DNA of 60,000 bases from assembly GCF_037975245.1 (NCBI RefSeq), contig NC_092580.1:18526501-18586500 (forward strand). Direction: 5' to 3'. The notes under the pieces are model-generated. The model saw only the letters and a program-made list of their open reading frames with translations, made no database searches and had not been told where the DNA came from. A program made the translations under genes and the position numbers. The DNA is from Apostichopus japonicus. Lineage: Eukaryota; Echinodermata; Holothuroidea; Aspidochirotida; Stichopodidae. Positions 13,901 to 23,229 of this stretch are shown here, piece by piece (position 1 is the first letter of the stretch; every line of letters starts with the position of its first letter).

Positions 13901-16900
13901 AAGGCCCAGATCCAGGAGAGGCAGATGGCGGAGAAAGCTTACGATCAGGCTGTCTCCAAAGGAGAAAGTGCCGCCCAAGTCAGTCAAGAGTAAGTGTATT
14001 TCAGCAGGGGTACATGCTCTCTGAGTTAGCCTATATCAATTGGAAACATCACTTTTAAATTCGCCTTAGCCTAACCTGTCCCTGACGTTATCACGGATCC
14101 GAGTCTCGTACCCCATTTATGTATTAAACATTATTGTCTCTCTTTTTAAAGTAATATATATTTATGGCATTTTAGTGATACCTTGAATGTAGCTAGAGAT
14201 TGAAAAATCCAAACGGGTGGATTGTAAATTTTGAGGATTTAACGAATTGTAAAAAGTGGGAGATACAGGTATAAGAGAATCTTGATCGGGCCGCATGCGT
14301 AGACTATTTTGTTTACATTTGTGTATCGAACATGCTGACATGGGCGGTCGCAGTGATTTTACGGTAAAACGTTCGCGCCATAAGGGCAACAGAAAATAAA
14401 TATCATTCTTTCGATTGCGACAGCTTTTCTCCATTAAACCCATCTGGTAAGAGTGCATTTGAAATAAGAAACATTGAACCTAATTCGGAAGTTTGTTTTC
14501 CGAAATTTATCAGCAAACAGGTATTCAGACTTTAACGATTATAAATGAAATCACCCAGTTTTGATAACATGCCAAAATACAATGGCTTTAAATGAAAAAT
14601 CCTGCTTATTGTGATCAATGGACGGAAGCTCCAAAGCAAAATAATCGAATCGGAAATGTGTAGGAGGGAAGGGTAAAAGGATTTTGGTAATGTAAATAAG
14701 AAATCGATGGCACAAGCCATCAACGGTTAACAAGGATTGTTTACATGTAATATTAATATCCGATTACTATTTTGTAATCGTTTATAGTTGTACGTGGTCA
14801 GGTTGAAAAGGAAGTAATGTTACCTTTTCTTGTGTTTTTGTTGTTAGTTTCGGACGACTATGGAAGTCACTCCTATATACCGACCTTGCAAATTTTGAGG
14901 TGTACCGCGGATTGCAAAGTCGGCAATGACTACATAGGTCTACTGTAGTTTTGATTACTTAATTGATTACTTGATTACATATTTTTGTCAAATCCTTCTA
15001 TGTCAACAGTTCCGATGCCAGCGCTCGTTTTAAAATTGACCTCAACATACAAGGTGATACTACTGTTGTATTCAACCTCACTTACCAAGAACTGCTCTTG
15101 CGTGACAAAGGATTATTTACTCATAAGATTTACGTAGCAGCTGGCCAGGTAATGGTATGACATGACAATGAAACCATACTAATTACAATATAAAACTAAT
15201 TAAATAATAATAATAATAATAAAATAATGATGATGAAATAATAATAAGCAAATCATTATCAGGATAACTGTATTGTAATAGCCAATCATCTGCGTTTTGA
15301 AGAAGGGAGAAAGGGTGTGAGTGGAAGGTGTATTTGGATGGGATTGGGGTGTAATTTTATCTCCTGTCTCTCCTCTTTTGGAACTTGTCAGGAAAGTTAG
15401 AGCGTTATTCCGTACACATTGTTCGAAGTAAGTAGGAACTTTGTCCCCCCTCCACTCCCCTCTCCCAAACCTACACACAAAATCTCTTAGATTGCATCCA
15501 GTGACTGAGCTACTTCACCCATCAGGCGAACCCACCCCCACCCTTCCAAAAACACAAAATAAGGGGAGAAAACAACAGAAATGAATTCCTCCCGAATGCA
15601 GGTCTATGTCAACACTGTTCGTGTACTTGTAGAATGTTACATTACAAAACCGCACTGACCATGCATCTGCAGTTACATCACTCGATGTAGCCTACTTATG
15701 ACACCAGGTCAGTAATGATGTTGTCAGGGCAAGGTGCAGTGTTTACACATGTACTCAGTGTCCAGATAATATTCCACAATGATATCCACTGCCGATAACG
15801 TAATAATGAATAAATATGATTAACAGAGTTATCACCGGAGAGCAAACCTATATGTTAATTTCTGATTCTATGACCTTTGACATCTGATGCACAGGTCACC
15901 GATTTGCGAGTAGATGTAAATATCCTTGAACCTCAAGGACTGACGGTAGTCGATGCCACGTGGGATCCAGAGGAAGATGGAATAATACCGGAAGTAACCT
16001 TTGACTCCTCGGAATCCACCACTGCAAATGTGGTATTTAATCCTTCCAAACAGGATCAGTCTCATGTATCCGGTACAGACGGTCTCAGTGGACTGCTTAT
16101 TGTGTCGTACGACGTGGAACATAACCTAGATGGAGGGGATTTATTGGTAAGAAAAATTAATAATTTATAAACCGATAAACCTCCTGGAAGATTTTACTTT
16201 TGTCCCGCAACAGGATTGATCAAATTGGTCAAAAACTTCAATGTTTGCCGATAAAATATAAACTGAAATAAAGGCCGTCTCAGTGAACTGCTTATTGTGT
16301 CGAACATAATCTAGACAGAGGGGATTTATCAGAGGGGGGGGGGTATCATCTCCAACCCACAAAACCCCTTTTAATTAGCCAATTAAGTATTTTAAGGGAT
16401 TAAGGGTAACATCAAACTGCTACTATTATAGTTTAAACATGAATGACCATTTTAGAATTCTAGCATACTTTGGGAGCATAACTGATAACCTTTTAATCTG
16501 CTAGATTGTCAATATTATTATTGTTTTTATTGTTTGGAACCTTGTAAACAATCTTCACATATTCGGATAAATAGAGAAGACGACAGATCACGTGTCATAC
16601 AGTGTGACGTAGTACTTGGTTTGTGACATCATGTGTGACTTCATCTGGCAATTATTACAACGTGTCTGTCTGGTCACATCTTTGTATAAATAAGCATCAT
16701 CATTATCACCTTGTTGTGACGTCTGAGAAAGTTTCATTCAATATTTCATTCGAATTTTCCAAAAACAAAAAAAATCAAACGTAGTTGAATCTGTCTATTT
16801 TCAGATCTCCAATGGTTACTTCGTCCATCACATTTCACCCGAGGGACTTCCCCCAGCTCCCAAGAAGGTTATTTTCGTCATTGACGTCAGTGCTTCTATG

Positions 16901-19900
16901 TGGGGTCCTAAGATGACGCAGACCACCGCAGCTATGGTCTCCATATTGGATGAATTAAGGGACATCGATTCATTCAACATTTTGTTATTCTCTAACGACG
17001 TTGAATACTGGAAGGAGAGTCCTGTACCAGCCAGTATTGAAAATAAACTTGAAGCACAAGAATACGTCAGATGTCTCCGTGCTAAAAGCGGTGAGTTTAA
17101 CTTTGGCAAATTGCTATACAGATAGCCAAGGAACGCCCTTAAGATAAGAACTTCTCCTGCCCGCTTCTATTTGATACCTTGAACACTTAGCATCACAATA
17201 GAAACGGCACCACTTAGACAACTTCCCGCCCGCCCTCACGTAAAATATTGCCTCATGAAGTGTTAATATGTCCAATTAATGACATTTTTCTTTTAATTTT
17301 TCGCACGTTTGTTATGACTTAATTAACTCTACTTTTAGTATCATTGATGAATGAAGCTTTTATTGCATTTATGTTATTTTGATTTTAAATATCTCTACAC
17401 AGCTACAAATATCTACGACGCATTAGTCGCAGCTACAAATCAATTCAACGTCACCGATGACGCGTATCCGGCTATCGTCTTCTTGACCGATGGTCGACCA
17501 AATGTTGGAGTTATAGATCCTCGAGACATAGTAGATTCCGTTAATAAAGCGATCGGGGAAAGAGTGGCGCTATTTTGTATCGGGATTGGTCCAGATGTTG
17601 ATGATGCTCTTCTTGAAGCCCTGGCAACCGAAAATCAGGGCTTATATCGTAAAGTATTTATCGATTCAAGTGCTGCTGTTCAAATGTGTGGATTCTTTGG
17701 AGAAGTTGCCACGCCATTATTATACCACGTTTCCATACGTTATAAGGAGGGCGCTGTCGATAAACAATCATTGACCGATGACGAATTTCTGAGTTATTTT
17801 GACGGGAAAGAATTGGTCGTTGCAGGCAAGGTCTCAGACGAATTCGATGGTGATTCTTTGGATGTTGTCGTGACTGGAAAGGGTCGTCAAGACGATGTTG
17901 AACTCGATGTATCCAAAAAACTTAACGAGGTAGGCTGCATGTCTTTATATTAAACAGTTTGACGAGAACTGATCAAACTTCAGATTACTATGAAACACTG
18001 ATAACTGAATGAAAGAGCTCGCCAAAACATTCATCAAAGACGAGGGAATTGGAAATGGAGAGACGAAAAGATCTCTGACACTCTCTCTCCACCTAGAGAG
18101 AGAGAGATGGGTGGGGTGGGATGGGGATGGGATGGGGGGTAGGTCGGATGAGCACTTGAGAAGAGAAGGAAGTGGAATATTTGGTACTATTAGATATGGC
18201 AGAGCATTAGAAAAATGTTTAGACGAAATCCCCTCTCGATACATAATAAGGATATTCCAGAGGCGGACAATGTCTAACTTATAATGAAGAGAAAATATTC
18301 CACAATGTTAGTTGAAAACCAGATTTCAACATGTTGTCCCAAACTCGAGATATGGGTTGAGTGAATTAAACCTATTTTGACCGAGTAAACCATCCCTTAC
18401 TTGGGAATCACAGATGATAGTTTGTGATGGCATCCCGGTAGATTTGCTTCATTCATGGGGATGTTTGCTTAGCTGTCAATGTACTCTGAATTAAATTTAA
18501 TTCTGTGGCTGGTTTTTAATTTTTGTTTATTGTCATAGCGTGTTAGCCCAGGTATCGACGAAGGCTTTGCTGAACGAATGTGGGCATTCCTTACCATCAA
18601 AGAATGCCTTAAAAGGGCACGAAGGCACAGTCTACCGCAGGAGGAACAGCCAGGTTCACAGGAGCTGAATGCCAAGGCTCTAGAATTATCTCTAAAGTAC
18701 TCGTTTGTCACTTCTATGGCCTCACTCCTGATCCTCAGACCACCGGAAATAATCCCAACTGAGTCGATACCGTTAGCAACCAGTAGTCTACCTCTTATCC
18801 GACGTAAGTATACCCCTGCATTCGAGGTAAACGTTGAGGGGGGGGGGGGGTGGAGGGGGGGTAAGTTACGCGGGAGTCATAGTAAAAAGATTACTTTATG
18901 CAAAAGTGATATGGTATAGTCCAGGTCCTCTTTATATATAAAAAAGGAGCAAAAAGTTTTGAGTGCTAGTAATATTTCTATAGCTATCCCGGTTTTAAAA
19001 ATATTCACTTTTAATGATATGCTAAAACTTCATAATATGCAAAAACTCTGGAGTGTTTCTTTAAGGATACATTGAAGATGACGTCGGCTCCTCGGTGCAG
19101 ACCTTAATGTTAATGTTAAATCTTTGTTTTAATAAATACTAGTTATTCAATCAAAGCATGTTTTCTTAACTTAGTAGACTAATAGTAGCAAAGATAGATG
19201 ATATTACACACCAGCCTTTATTACTTTTTTTTTTACATTTTTACTTTTAATTACACAAAAGCCTTTTTAAAATAAGCCTATTTAACTATCTAACATATTT
19301 GTCATTGCCACATACTTTCATTTGGAAGAACAAATGTATTTGGTCACGTAAAGTTTAAGATAAAAACAGAGGATCTTGCAATTTATTTTCCCAGCTCAAC
19401 CATTGACGCCAGAAGCTCCAGAGGAACAACAATCCAAGGAAGGTAAGCATGTGATTATGGAACGCCAAAGGATAACATCATATCTTTAATGTAAAAGCAT
19501 ACGACGATGTATACACACATGATGACGTAGTAACTTCAAAGAATGACGTACTAACTTCACAGGATGACGTTATAACAACACGTGATGACGTAATAGCAAC
19601 ACAGGATGACGTAATAACAACACGGGATGACAAACTAGCAACACAGGATGACGTACTAACTTCACAGGATGACTTACTAACTTCACAGGATGACGAAATA
19701 GCAACACGGGATGACGTACTAGCAACACAGGATGACGTACTAGCAACACAGAATGACGTACTAACTTCACAGGATGACGTACTAACTTCACAGGATGACG
19801 TAGTAGCAACATAGGATGACGTACTAACTTAACAAGGAGGATGACGTACTAACTTCACCAGATGACAGTACTAAGTTTCCAGGATGACGTAATAGCAACA

Positions 19901-22900
19901 CATGATGACGTACTCACCTCACAGGATGACGTACTAACTTCACAAGAAGGATGACGTACTAACTTCACCAGATGACGGTACTAAGTTTCCAGGATGACGT
20001 ACTACCTTCACATGATGACGTACTCACTTCACAGGATGACGGTACTAAGTTTGCAGGATAACGTGCAAACTAAACGGGAAAACGTTTTCACTTGTTACAA
20101 TGACGTTTTAAAGTTACGTGTATATTTTGTCCCTCCACTGTTTATCTCCTACCTCTCCTCTTCCCCTGTCGCTTTTTTCTCTCCATCCCTTGTCTACTAA
20201 TCCCCTTACATCTATCTCATTGTGTTCACCATGCTCATTAACTTGTCTGTATTCTGTGTGTTTCTGTCCCTTCTGTTACTGTTACTGTCATTTAGCCTCT
20301 GAAGAAGATCCTGCTAGGATCGAAACGTCAGTCCATCTTACTCTTACACATTCTCTTACACAGGCTCTCTAGTAGATAAGCAGTTTGCTAATAGTTTTAT
20401 GTTAGTTTTGATTTTAAATTTACATAATGTTATATTCAGTTATTATACATCTTACAAAGGTATTGCATTGTTTATTTACAAGACCGTATCAAGTTACTTC
20501 ATTACATTACGCTTTCATTATGTGATCGTGTAAAACATTGGTTAAGCAACATATTACATGAAAATTGAACGTATTACTGAAACCATAATTTCTCAAGCAT
20601 TTTTTGTTTGTTAGATGCGTCACAAGTAAAACCGGGTTCTCCATCCTCTAGGGGTAAGTATAACTAGTTCCCCTTGCTGGAACTTCCATAATACTTAAAT
20701 GAGCTTCAAACATAATTTCTCTCACGCGCGGGTAATTCTCAAATTTGCATTATAGCCTTTCTTCTAATGAAACATTAGTTACTTTGTGGTTATCCCTATA
20801 TTTAGCTATTCCTTTGCTGGGAACACCAGTTAGAATCCATCAGAACCTTAATACCCCTAACCACCCCCACCCCACCCCGGTCTTGTAGTCCTGAGGTCCC
20901 TTGTTCAAATCCCATCCTAAACACAGACCATTCTTTGTGTTTTTTTTCCATTGTTTTATATATTCCCTGAATTCAATTTCTCGTTCTTCACCTTCAGTTG
21001 GAGCAGACCCGCATTTTATCATCGATGTACCTCATACAAATCTGACAATTTGTTTCGATATACAAGCTAATGATGGAACCACTCTCAGTCTTATTAGTGA
21101 TCCGGTACGAGGTAAGAGGAAGACCTAGAAAACAAAACAAAAACAAACAAACAAAGTTCGTAAATAGTTGATTTATGTTGTATCTTACTCAATCGTGTTT
21201 CCATTATCAGTTTATGAAAACATACAGTAAGTTTTGTATGTTTATATGTCTTTGTGACTTTTAATTATTTATTTTTATTTTTGCCTGTTATCATAAATGT
21301 AAATCCAAATTAAAGGTTACAAGTTTCTTTAAAAAATTAAGATCGCTTTAATCGTCACCGTTTAGTCTTTAAGTTTTAAAAGCAACTAAAAGAGAAATAA
21401 TGATAATGTTCTTGGTTTTTCATTTGACAGTATTCACCAAAACACTAAAATTTGAAAAATGAAACTGTACTGAATTGATTACCTCTCGTGATTGTAAACC
21501 TGAGAGGCACAAAGACTCGTGATCACGTGACGAGTTTCAAACACAGAAGAGAACCTTTTTCCTTATTTTAATCCATTATTATAATTATAATTATTATTAT
21601 TATTATTGTTATTATTATTGTTATTGTTATTATTATTATCATAATTATGGTTATTGTTATTGCAATTGTTATTGTTATTGTTATGATGATTATGATTATG
21701 ATTATTATTATTATTATTATTGTTATCGTATCATTGTCATAGTCATTGTTATTGTTGTCGTTATTGTCATTGTTATTGTTATTGTGATTGTGATTGTGAT
21801 TGTGATTGTGATTGTTATTGTTATTGTTATTGTTATTATGATTAAGATTAATATGATTATTATTATGATCATTCTGATTATTGTTATTCTGATGATTATT
21901 ATTATGATTCTGATTCTGATTATTACTGATATTACTATTAAATGTAAGCTTAGAGCTGCCACGAGTTGCCTCAACTTACCTTTGCGTCTAATTTATTGTT
22001 TTTCCTTTTCCCTACAGATATCTATGTCAGTGCTAAGGTGAAACCAGTCGAAAAGTCCCGCCCACATGCACGCCCACTTGACAGCCCTCCCCCTAGCTTA
22101 CTGGGCAGTCTTGGTGTCCAACTGGGGTACTATAAGGTCCTCGTTACCACCGAAAATGTCGTTGTAGATTCTGAGATTGTGATGCAATGGGGAACTGCGA
22201 GATCGGTGATTATTGGAAGTTATAATATCACAATTCACAATGCAAGAAACCTCACCATCATGATTGATGACGACATCCAAATGCACGTGACCCTTCACAA
22301 CCATTGGCGCAATCATCCCGACCACATTGATTTCTTTGTTCAAACCGAGGGAGGATTTTCTCGAAAGGTTCATGGCCTGTTAGGTATGTTATAATTTGAT
22401 CACACCAAATCATCACTAAAGCATAGTTATAGTGCACTTTCAACCCTAGGATATAGTGCACGTTCAACCCTAGAACATAGTGTACTTTCATTTCAACCCT
22501 AGGATATAGTGCACTCTCAACCCTTGAATGTACAGCATTTCTATAATTTACTATATAACGATTTCAATATAAGCACATCCGATAACGACTAATGCAATGT
22601 AAAAATGAGAATAATTCTTCAAACATATTCAGATGTATCCGTTTAATATATTAAAAGTCGTGAAAAAGGAGCACCGAATAAGTTTCAGTGAGTATGTTTG
22701 CAACTGATAATGTGAAGATAGAAACTTCTAGTAAATCACTTGTTTAATACATTAAAGGCGTTTTGAGAATGAGGACTAATGAATGTGATTACAAGACAGG
22801 TCAATGACGTGTAATATTATTTTTTTCGTTTGTTGACAACAGGTCAATTCCAGTACAAACCGATCCACATGTTAAATCCATTGGTAGGTCATTCAGCCAA

Positions 22901-23081
22901 CGGCCATATTAAAGGGATTTTGAACGTAGATGGGCACAAGAAGAACGTGTTCAAGATGAAGGAGGCCATAGACCAAACGTACGACTGCTGGTGGAGTCTA
23001 CCAGAAACATATATCGATGGCGAAACAGAACAATACTTTCTGGCGGATTATTTTTCTCGATTCAACACGATTTCTGTTTAA
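3353..23081 (+). CDS. Inter-alpha-trypsin inhibitor heavy chain-like protein (13 exons, 893 aa)
   Basis: Secreted matrix/plasma-type protein of the ITIH family. Coding exons: 3353-3484, 9705-9868, 13879-13989, 15010-15148, 15895-16146, 16805-17090, 17403-17929, 18539-18803, 19395-19442, 20615-20653, 20998-21111, 22018-22383, 22843-23081. Every border is GT/AG, the phases match, and the total of 2,682 nt is an exact codon multiple. Domains: signal peptide about 1-19; furin-like RARR at 37-40; VIT domain about 44-180; vWA about 288-480 with MIDAS DxSxS (D293, S295, S297), Thr363 and Asp391; proline-rich linker about 626-654; DPHF at 658-661; ITIH C-terminal domain to the end. Mammalian family members are about 890-950 aa, so the length fits. 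In mammals the Asp of DPHF is esterified to glycosaminoglycan after Asp-Pro cleavage; whether this happens here is inference. The start is the first in-frame ATG, with A at -3, followed directly by a hydrophobic signal sequence. Confidence 0.93.
3549..3912. repeat. GC-rich dispersed repeat bounded by GTAGGAAC and CCTACGCC
   Basis: It starts gacgtaggaacc with a G-run and ends in a C-run and cctacgccactg, giving loosely inverted ends. Inside, a block beginning ACCAAATTGCATCT occurs twice, about 79 bp apart (near 3691 and 3770), followed each time by GGCCA and AATGCAAAA. A related start (GCGTAGGAGCC plus G-run) occurs near 59685. Likely a non-autonomous mobile element; class unknown. Confidence 0.6.
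4555..4770. repeat. GTACTC-rich dispersed repeat, copy 1
   Basis: Shares ordered blocks with 57140-57320: ACTAGTGC, then CCAAGG plus AATTCTA, then a GTACTC/ACTCATG(A/G)CGTTGTAC end, followed by ATCCTCA in both. The copies are diverged and carry indels. No coding potential was seen. Confidence 0.5.
4895..4924. repeat. Poly(A) tract of 30
   Basis: Uninterrupted A30 followed by TTGG. It could be a simple repeat or the tail of an old retroposon; no retroposon body was recognised upstream. Confidence 0.85.
5333..5499. repeat. 42-bp minisatellite, 4 copies
   Basis: Four near-identical 42-bp units, each starting AACCCTAACCACC and ending GGCCCACTCT or a close variant. Each unit carries the telomere-like string CCCTAACC. 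The unit is a multiple of 3, which creates repetitive open frames on both strands that are not genes. Confidence 0.9.
7856..8012. repeat. Degenerate CATCTA/CATCCA-type simple repeat
   Basis: Irregular tandem ACATCTAC, ACATCAACA and ACATCCACA motifs over about 150 bp. Short open frames here encode ST-rich or VDVDVD peptides that follow from the repeat and are not real proteins. Confidence 0.6.
9705..9868 (+). CDS. Gene A exon 2: VIT domain, first part
   Basis: Begins after a T-rich acceptor ending taag and ends at gtaagt, leaving two bases. It encodes the start of the VIT domain (PPVVTSYHITSSITARYVST, then an acidic loop and a segment ending FQMTPGAFISDFIM). This is the usual family pattern of a beta-strand repeat before the conserved 'aFI' segment. 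Confidence 0.9.
11408..11754. repeat. (ATTC)n/(ATCC)n/(ATGC)n compound microsatellite
   Basis: About 345 bp of tetranucleotide repeat, first ATTC with GTTC variants, then mixed ATCC, ATTC and ATGC. It produces long artefactual open frames (FIHSFIHS-type) that should not be annotated. Confidence 0.95.
13515..13690. repeat. GC-rich dispersed repeat fragment
   Basis: A GC-rich island in an AT-rich intron, starting GGCAGTGGCCGATTGGCC and ending CAGTCCGCCCCTGGGTAGG. The partly complementary ends (GTGGCCGAT versus GTCCGCCCC) look like a short inverted-repeat element. No coding potential. Confidence 0.4.
13879..13989 (+). CDS. Gene A exon 3: VIT domain core
   Basis: Acceptor ttttgcag, donor gtaagt, phase 2 to 2. 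It encodes the best-conserved VIT block: a YKAQIQERQMAEKAYDQAV core followed by SKGESAAQVSQ. This matches the 'Y.AqI.ek..A...Y..Ai..G..A..v.q' signature of ITIH proteins. Confidence 0.93.
15010..15148 (+). CDS. Gene A exon 4: VIT domain, C-terminal part
   Basis: Acceptor caacag, donor gtaatg, ending phase 0. It encodes FKIDLNIQGDTTVVFNLTYQ, then ELLLRDKGLFTHKIYVAAGQ. The 'F.v.v.i..g..v.f.ltYeelL.R..g.y.h.i' pattern closes the VIT domain. FNLT is an N-glycosylation sequon. Confidence 0.92.
15895..16146 (+). CDS. Gene A exon 5: VIT-vWA connecting region
   Basis: 84 codons, phase 0 to 0, acceptor acag, donor gtaaga. It starts VTDLRVDVNILEPQGL and ends in LIVSYDVEHNLDGGDLL. In ITIH proteins this linker precedes the vWA domain and ends in an 'f.v.YDv.r...gg' block, which is visible here. 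Confidence 0.92.
16805..17090 (+). CDS. Gene A exon 6: vWA domain, first half with MIDAS DxSxS
   Basis: Acceptor tttcag, donor gtgagt, phase 0 to 1. It encodes GYFVHHISPEGLPPAPKKV followed by the vWA strand VIFVIDVSASMWGPKM. DVSAS is the metal-ion-dependent adhesion site motif, so the domain should bind a divalent cation. The helix MVSILDELRDIDSFNILLFS follows, as in ITIH ('iL.dL...D.FniI.Fs'). Confidence 0.95.
17403..17929 (+). CDS. Gene A exon 7: vWA second half and following region
   Basis: Largest coding exon of the gene (527 nt), phase 1 to 0, donor gtaggc. It starts with the MIDAS threonine block ATNIYDAL, then AIVFLTDGRPNVGV containing the third MIDAS residue, then ALFCIGIG. The tail (TPLLYHVSIRY, DGKELVVAGKV) is the beta-rich segment that follows vWA in ITIH chains. 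NVT is an N-glycosylation sequon. Confidence 0.95.
18539..18803 (+). CDS. Gene A exon 8: post-vWA helical region
   Basis: Phase 0 to 1, donor gtaagt. It encodes ERMWAFLTIKECLKRARRHS, then ALELSLKYSFVTSMASLLIL. This matches the conserved 'ErLWAylTI..LL......A..LSL.YsFVTPlTSmvv' block of ITIH chains. Confidence 0.93.
19395..19442 (+). CDS. Gene A exon 9: short Pro/Glu-rich linker
   Basis: 48-nt micro-exon (acceptor cccag, donor gtaagc), symmetric phase 1 to 1, encoding roughly PQPLTPEAPEEQQSKE. Its position between the vWA block and the C-terminal domain matches the variable, protease-sensitive linker of ITIH proteins. The symmetric phase means it could be skipped without a frameshift. Confidence 0.75.
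19516..20065. repeat. 21-bp minisatellite with TGACGTA in most units
   Basis: About 26 tandem units of roughly 21 bp, consensus near AGGATGACGTACTAACTTCAC, with AGCAACAC variants. Most units contain TGACGTA, a bZIP (CREB/ATF-like) half-site core. It lies in gene A intron 9. The 7-codon periodicity makes a spurious minus-strand frame (LVRHPVL repeats). Confidence 0.92.
20120..20400. repeat. Dispersed-repeat fragment with CTGAAGA-stem-GAAAC motif
   Basis: A pyrimidine-rich stretch followed by CTGAAGA, a GATCC/GGATC stem (20307-20311 with 20317-20321) and GAAACGTCAG. This arrangement recurs in repetitive DNA of many animals and recalls a hammerhead-ribozyme core, which is known from Penelope-like elements. 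No reverse transcriptase remains here, so the class is uncertain. Confidence 0.45.
20615..20653 (+). CDS. Gene A exon 10: short Ser/Pro linker
   Basis: 39-nt micro-exon (acceptor gttag, donor gtaagt), symmetric phase 1 to 1, encoding DASQVKPGSPSSR. It is too short to identify by itself. It is supported by exact phase agreement on both sides and consensus splice sites. Confidence 0.72.
20998..21111 (+). CDS. Gene A exon 11: DPHF site and start of ITIH C-terminal domain
   Basis: Phase 1 to 1, acceptor cttcag, donor gtaaga. It encodes VGADPHFIIDVP, then TICFDIQANDGTTLSLISD. DPHF is the family hallmark where mammalian heavy chains are cut at Asp-Pro and the Asp is ester-linked to chondroitin sulfate or hyaluronan. 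The following 'iCFdi....g..l.LI.D' block is also conserved. Confidence 0.95.
21575..21945. repeat. (ATT)n/(GTT ATT)n/(GTGATT)n compound microsatellite
   Basis: About 370 bp of interrupted trinucleotide and hexanucleotide repeat in gene A intron 11, just before the exon 12 acceptor. It generates ITITIT/IVIVIV frames on both strands that are artefacts. Confidence 0.95.
22018..22383 (+). CDS. Gene A exon 12: ITIH C-terminal domain
   Basis: 366 nt, phase 1 to 1, acceptor ctacag, donor gtatgt. It encodes the beta-rich C-terminal domain, including LGYYKVLVTTENVVVDSEI and a histidine-rich stretch (VTLHNHWRNHPDHIDFF). Two N-glycosylation sequons (YNIT, RNLT) are present. In vertebrates this part of the chain is removed on transfer to glycosaminoglycan. 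Confidence 0.9.
22428..22530. repeat. Short minisatellite, about 23-bp unit, 4 copies
   Basis: Imperfect tandem copies of ATAGTGCACTTTCAACCCTA in gene A intron 12, separated by slightly different spacers. Confidence 0.75.
22843..23081 (+). CDS. Gene A exon 13: C-terminus and stop
   Basis: Acceptor acaacag; ends at TAA 23079-23081. It encodes HMLNPLVGHSANGHIKGILN, then DCWWSLPETYIDG and the end SRFNTISV. The 'G.....h....v......cW......e.lidg....ylv..lfs.f' layout is that of the ITIH C-terminal tail. Confidence 0.9.
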
Positions 23082-23160
23082 GTAAAAGCAATTTTTGTTT
23101 AGTCAACTCACCCAAGCATCGAATTCCACTATAAATGAACAAAAGTCGGAAAAGTCAGAA

Positions 23161-23166
23161 AATAAA
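23161..23166 (+). promoter_or_regulatory. Candidate poly(A) signal of gene A
   Basis: AATAAA 80 bp after the stop codon, the nearest canonical hexamer. A second lies near 23832. The real cleavage site is not visible without transcripts. Confidence 0.45.
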
Positions 23167-23229
23167 TTTGCATTTGGAATTTGCAAGCTGGAAATACTGA
23201 ACTTGGGGAACAACATACCGGAATAGGTT

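Larger units (their letters stand above)
13990..16804 (+). other. Gene A introns 3-5 (13990-15009, 15149-15894, 16147-16804)
   Basis: AT-rich intronic DNA around exons 4 and 5 (those exons lie inside this span). It contains a short AATAAT run near 15205-15245 and a G9 run near 16335. The segment 16278-16326 repeats, imperfectly, the end of exon 5 at about 16082-16145 (CTCAGTG-ACTGCTTATTGTGTCG, then AACATAA and GGGGATTTAT), a small local duplication of exon sequence. Confidence 0.6.
17091..19394 (+). other. Gene A introns 6-8 (17091-17402, 17930-18538, 18804-19394)
   Basis: Intronic sequence around exons 7 and 8. It includes a GAGAGA plus GGGATGGGGATGGG purine tract near 18080-18140 and a G-rich stretch near 18838-18862. 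No other feature. Confidence 0.6.

Noticed and set aside
19570-19812. Minus-strand open frame with LVRHPVL repeats
   Set aside because: The frame follows from the 21-bp (7-codon) minisatellite and has no start context or domain.
20820-20940. Possible second tRNA-derived SINE (TGTTCAAATCCC B-box-like string near 20903)
   Set aside because: No matching A-box or body. The exon 11 acceptor region starts just after, so the match is probably coincidental.
21723-22041. Open frames rich in ITIT/IVIV on both strands
   Set aside because: Artefacts of the ATT/GTT/GTGATT microsatellite.
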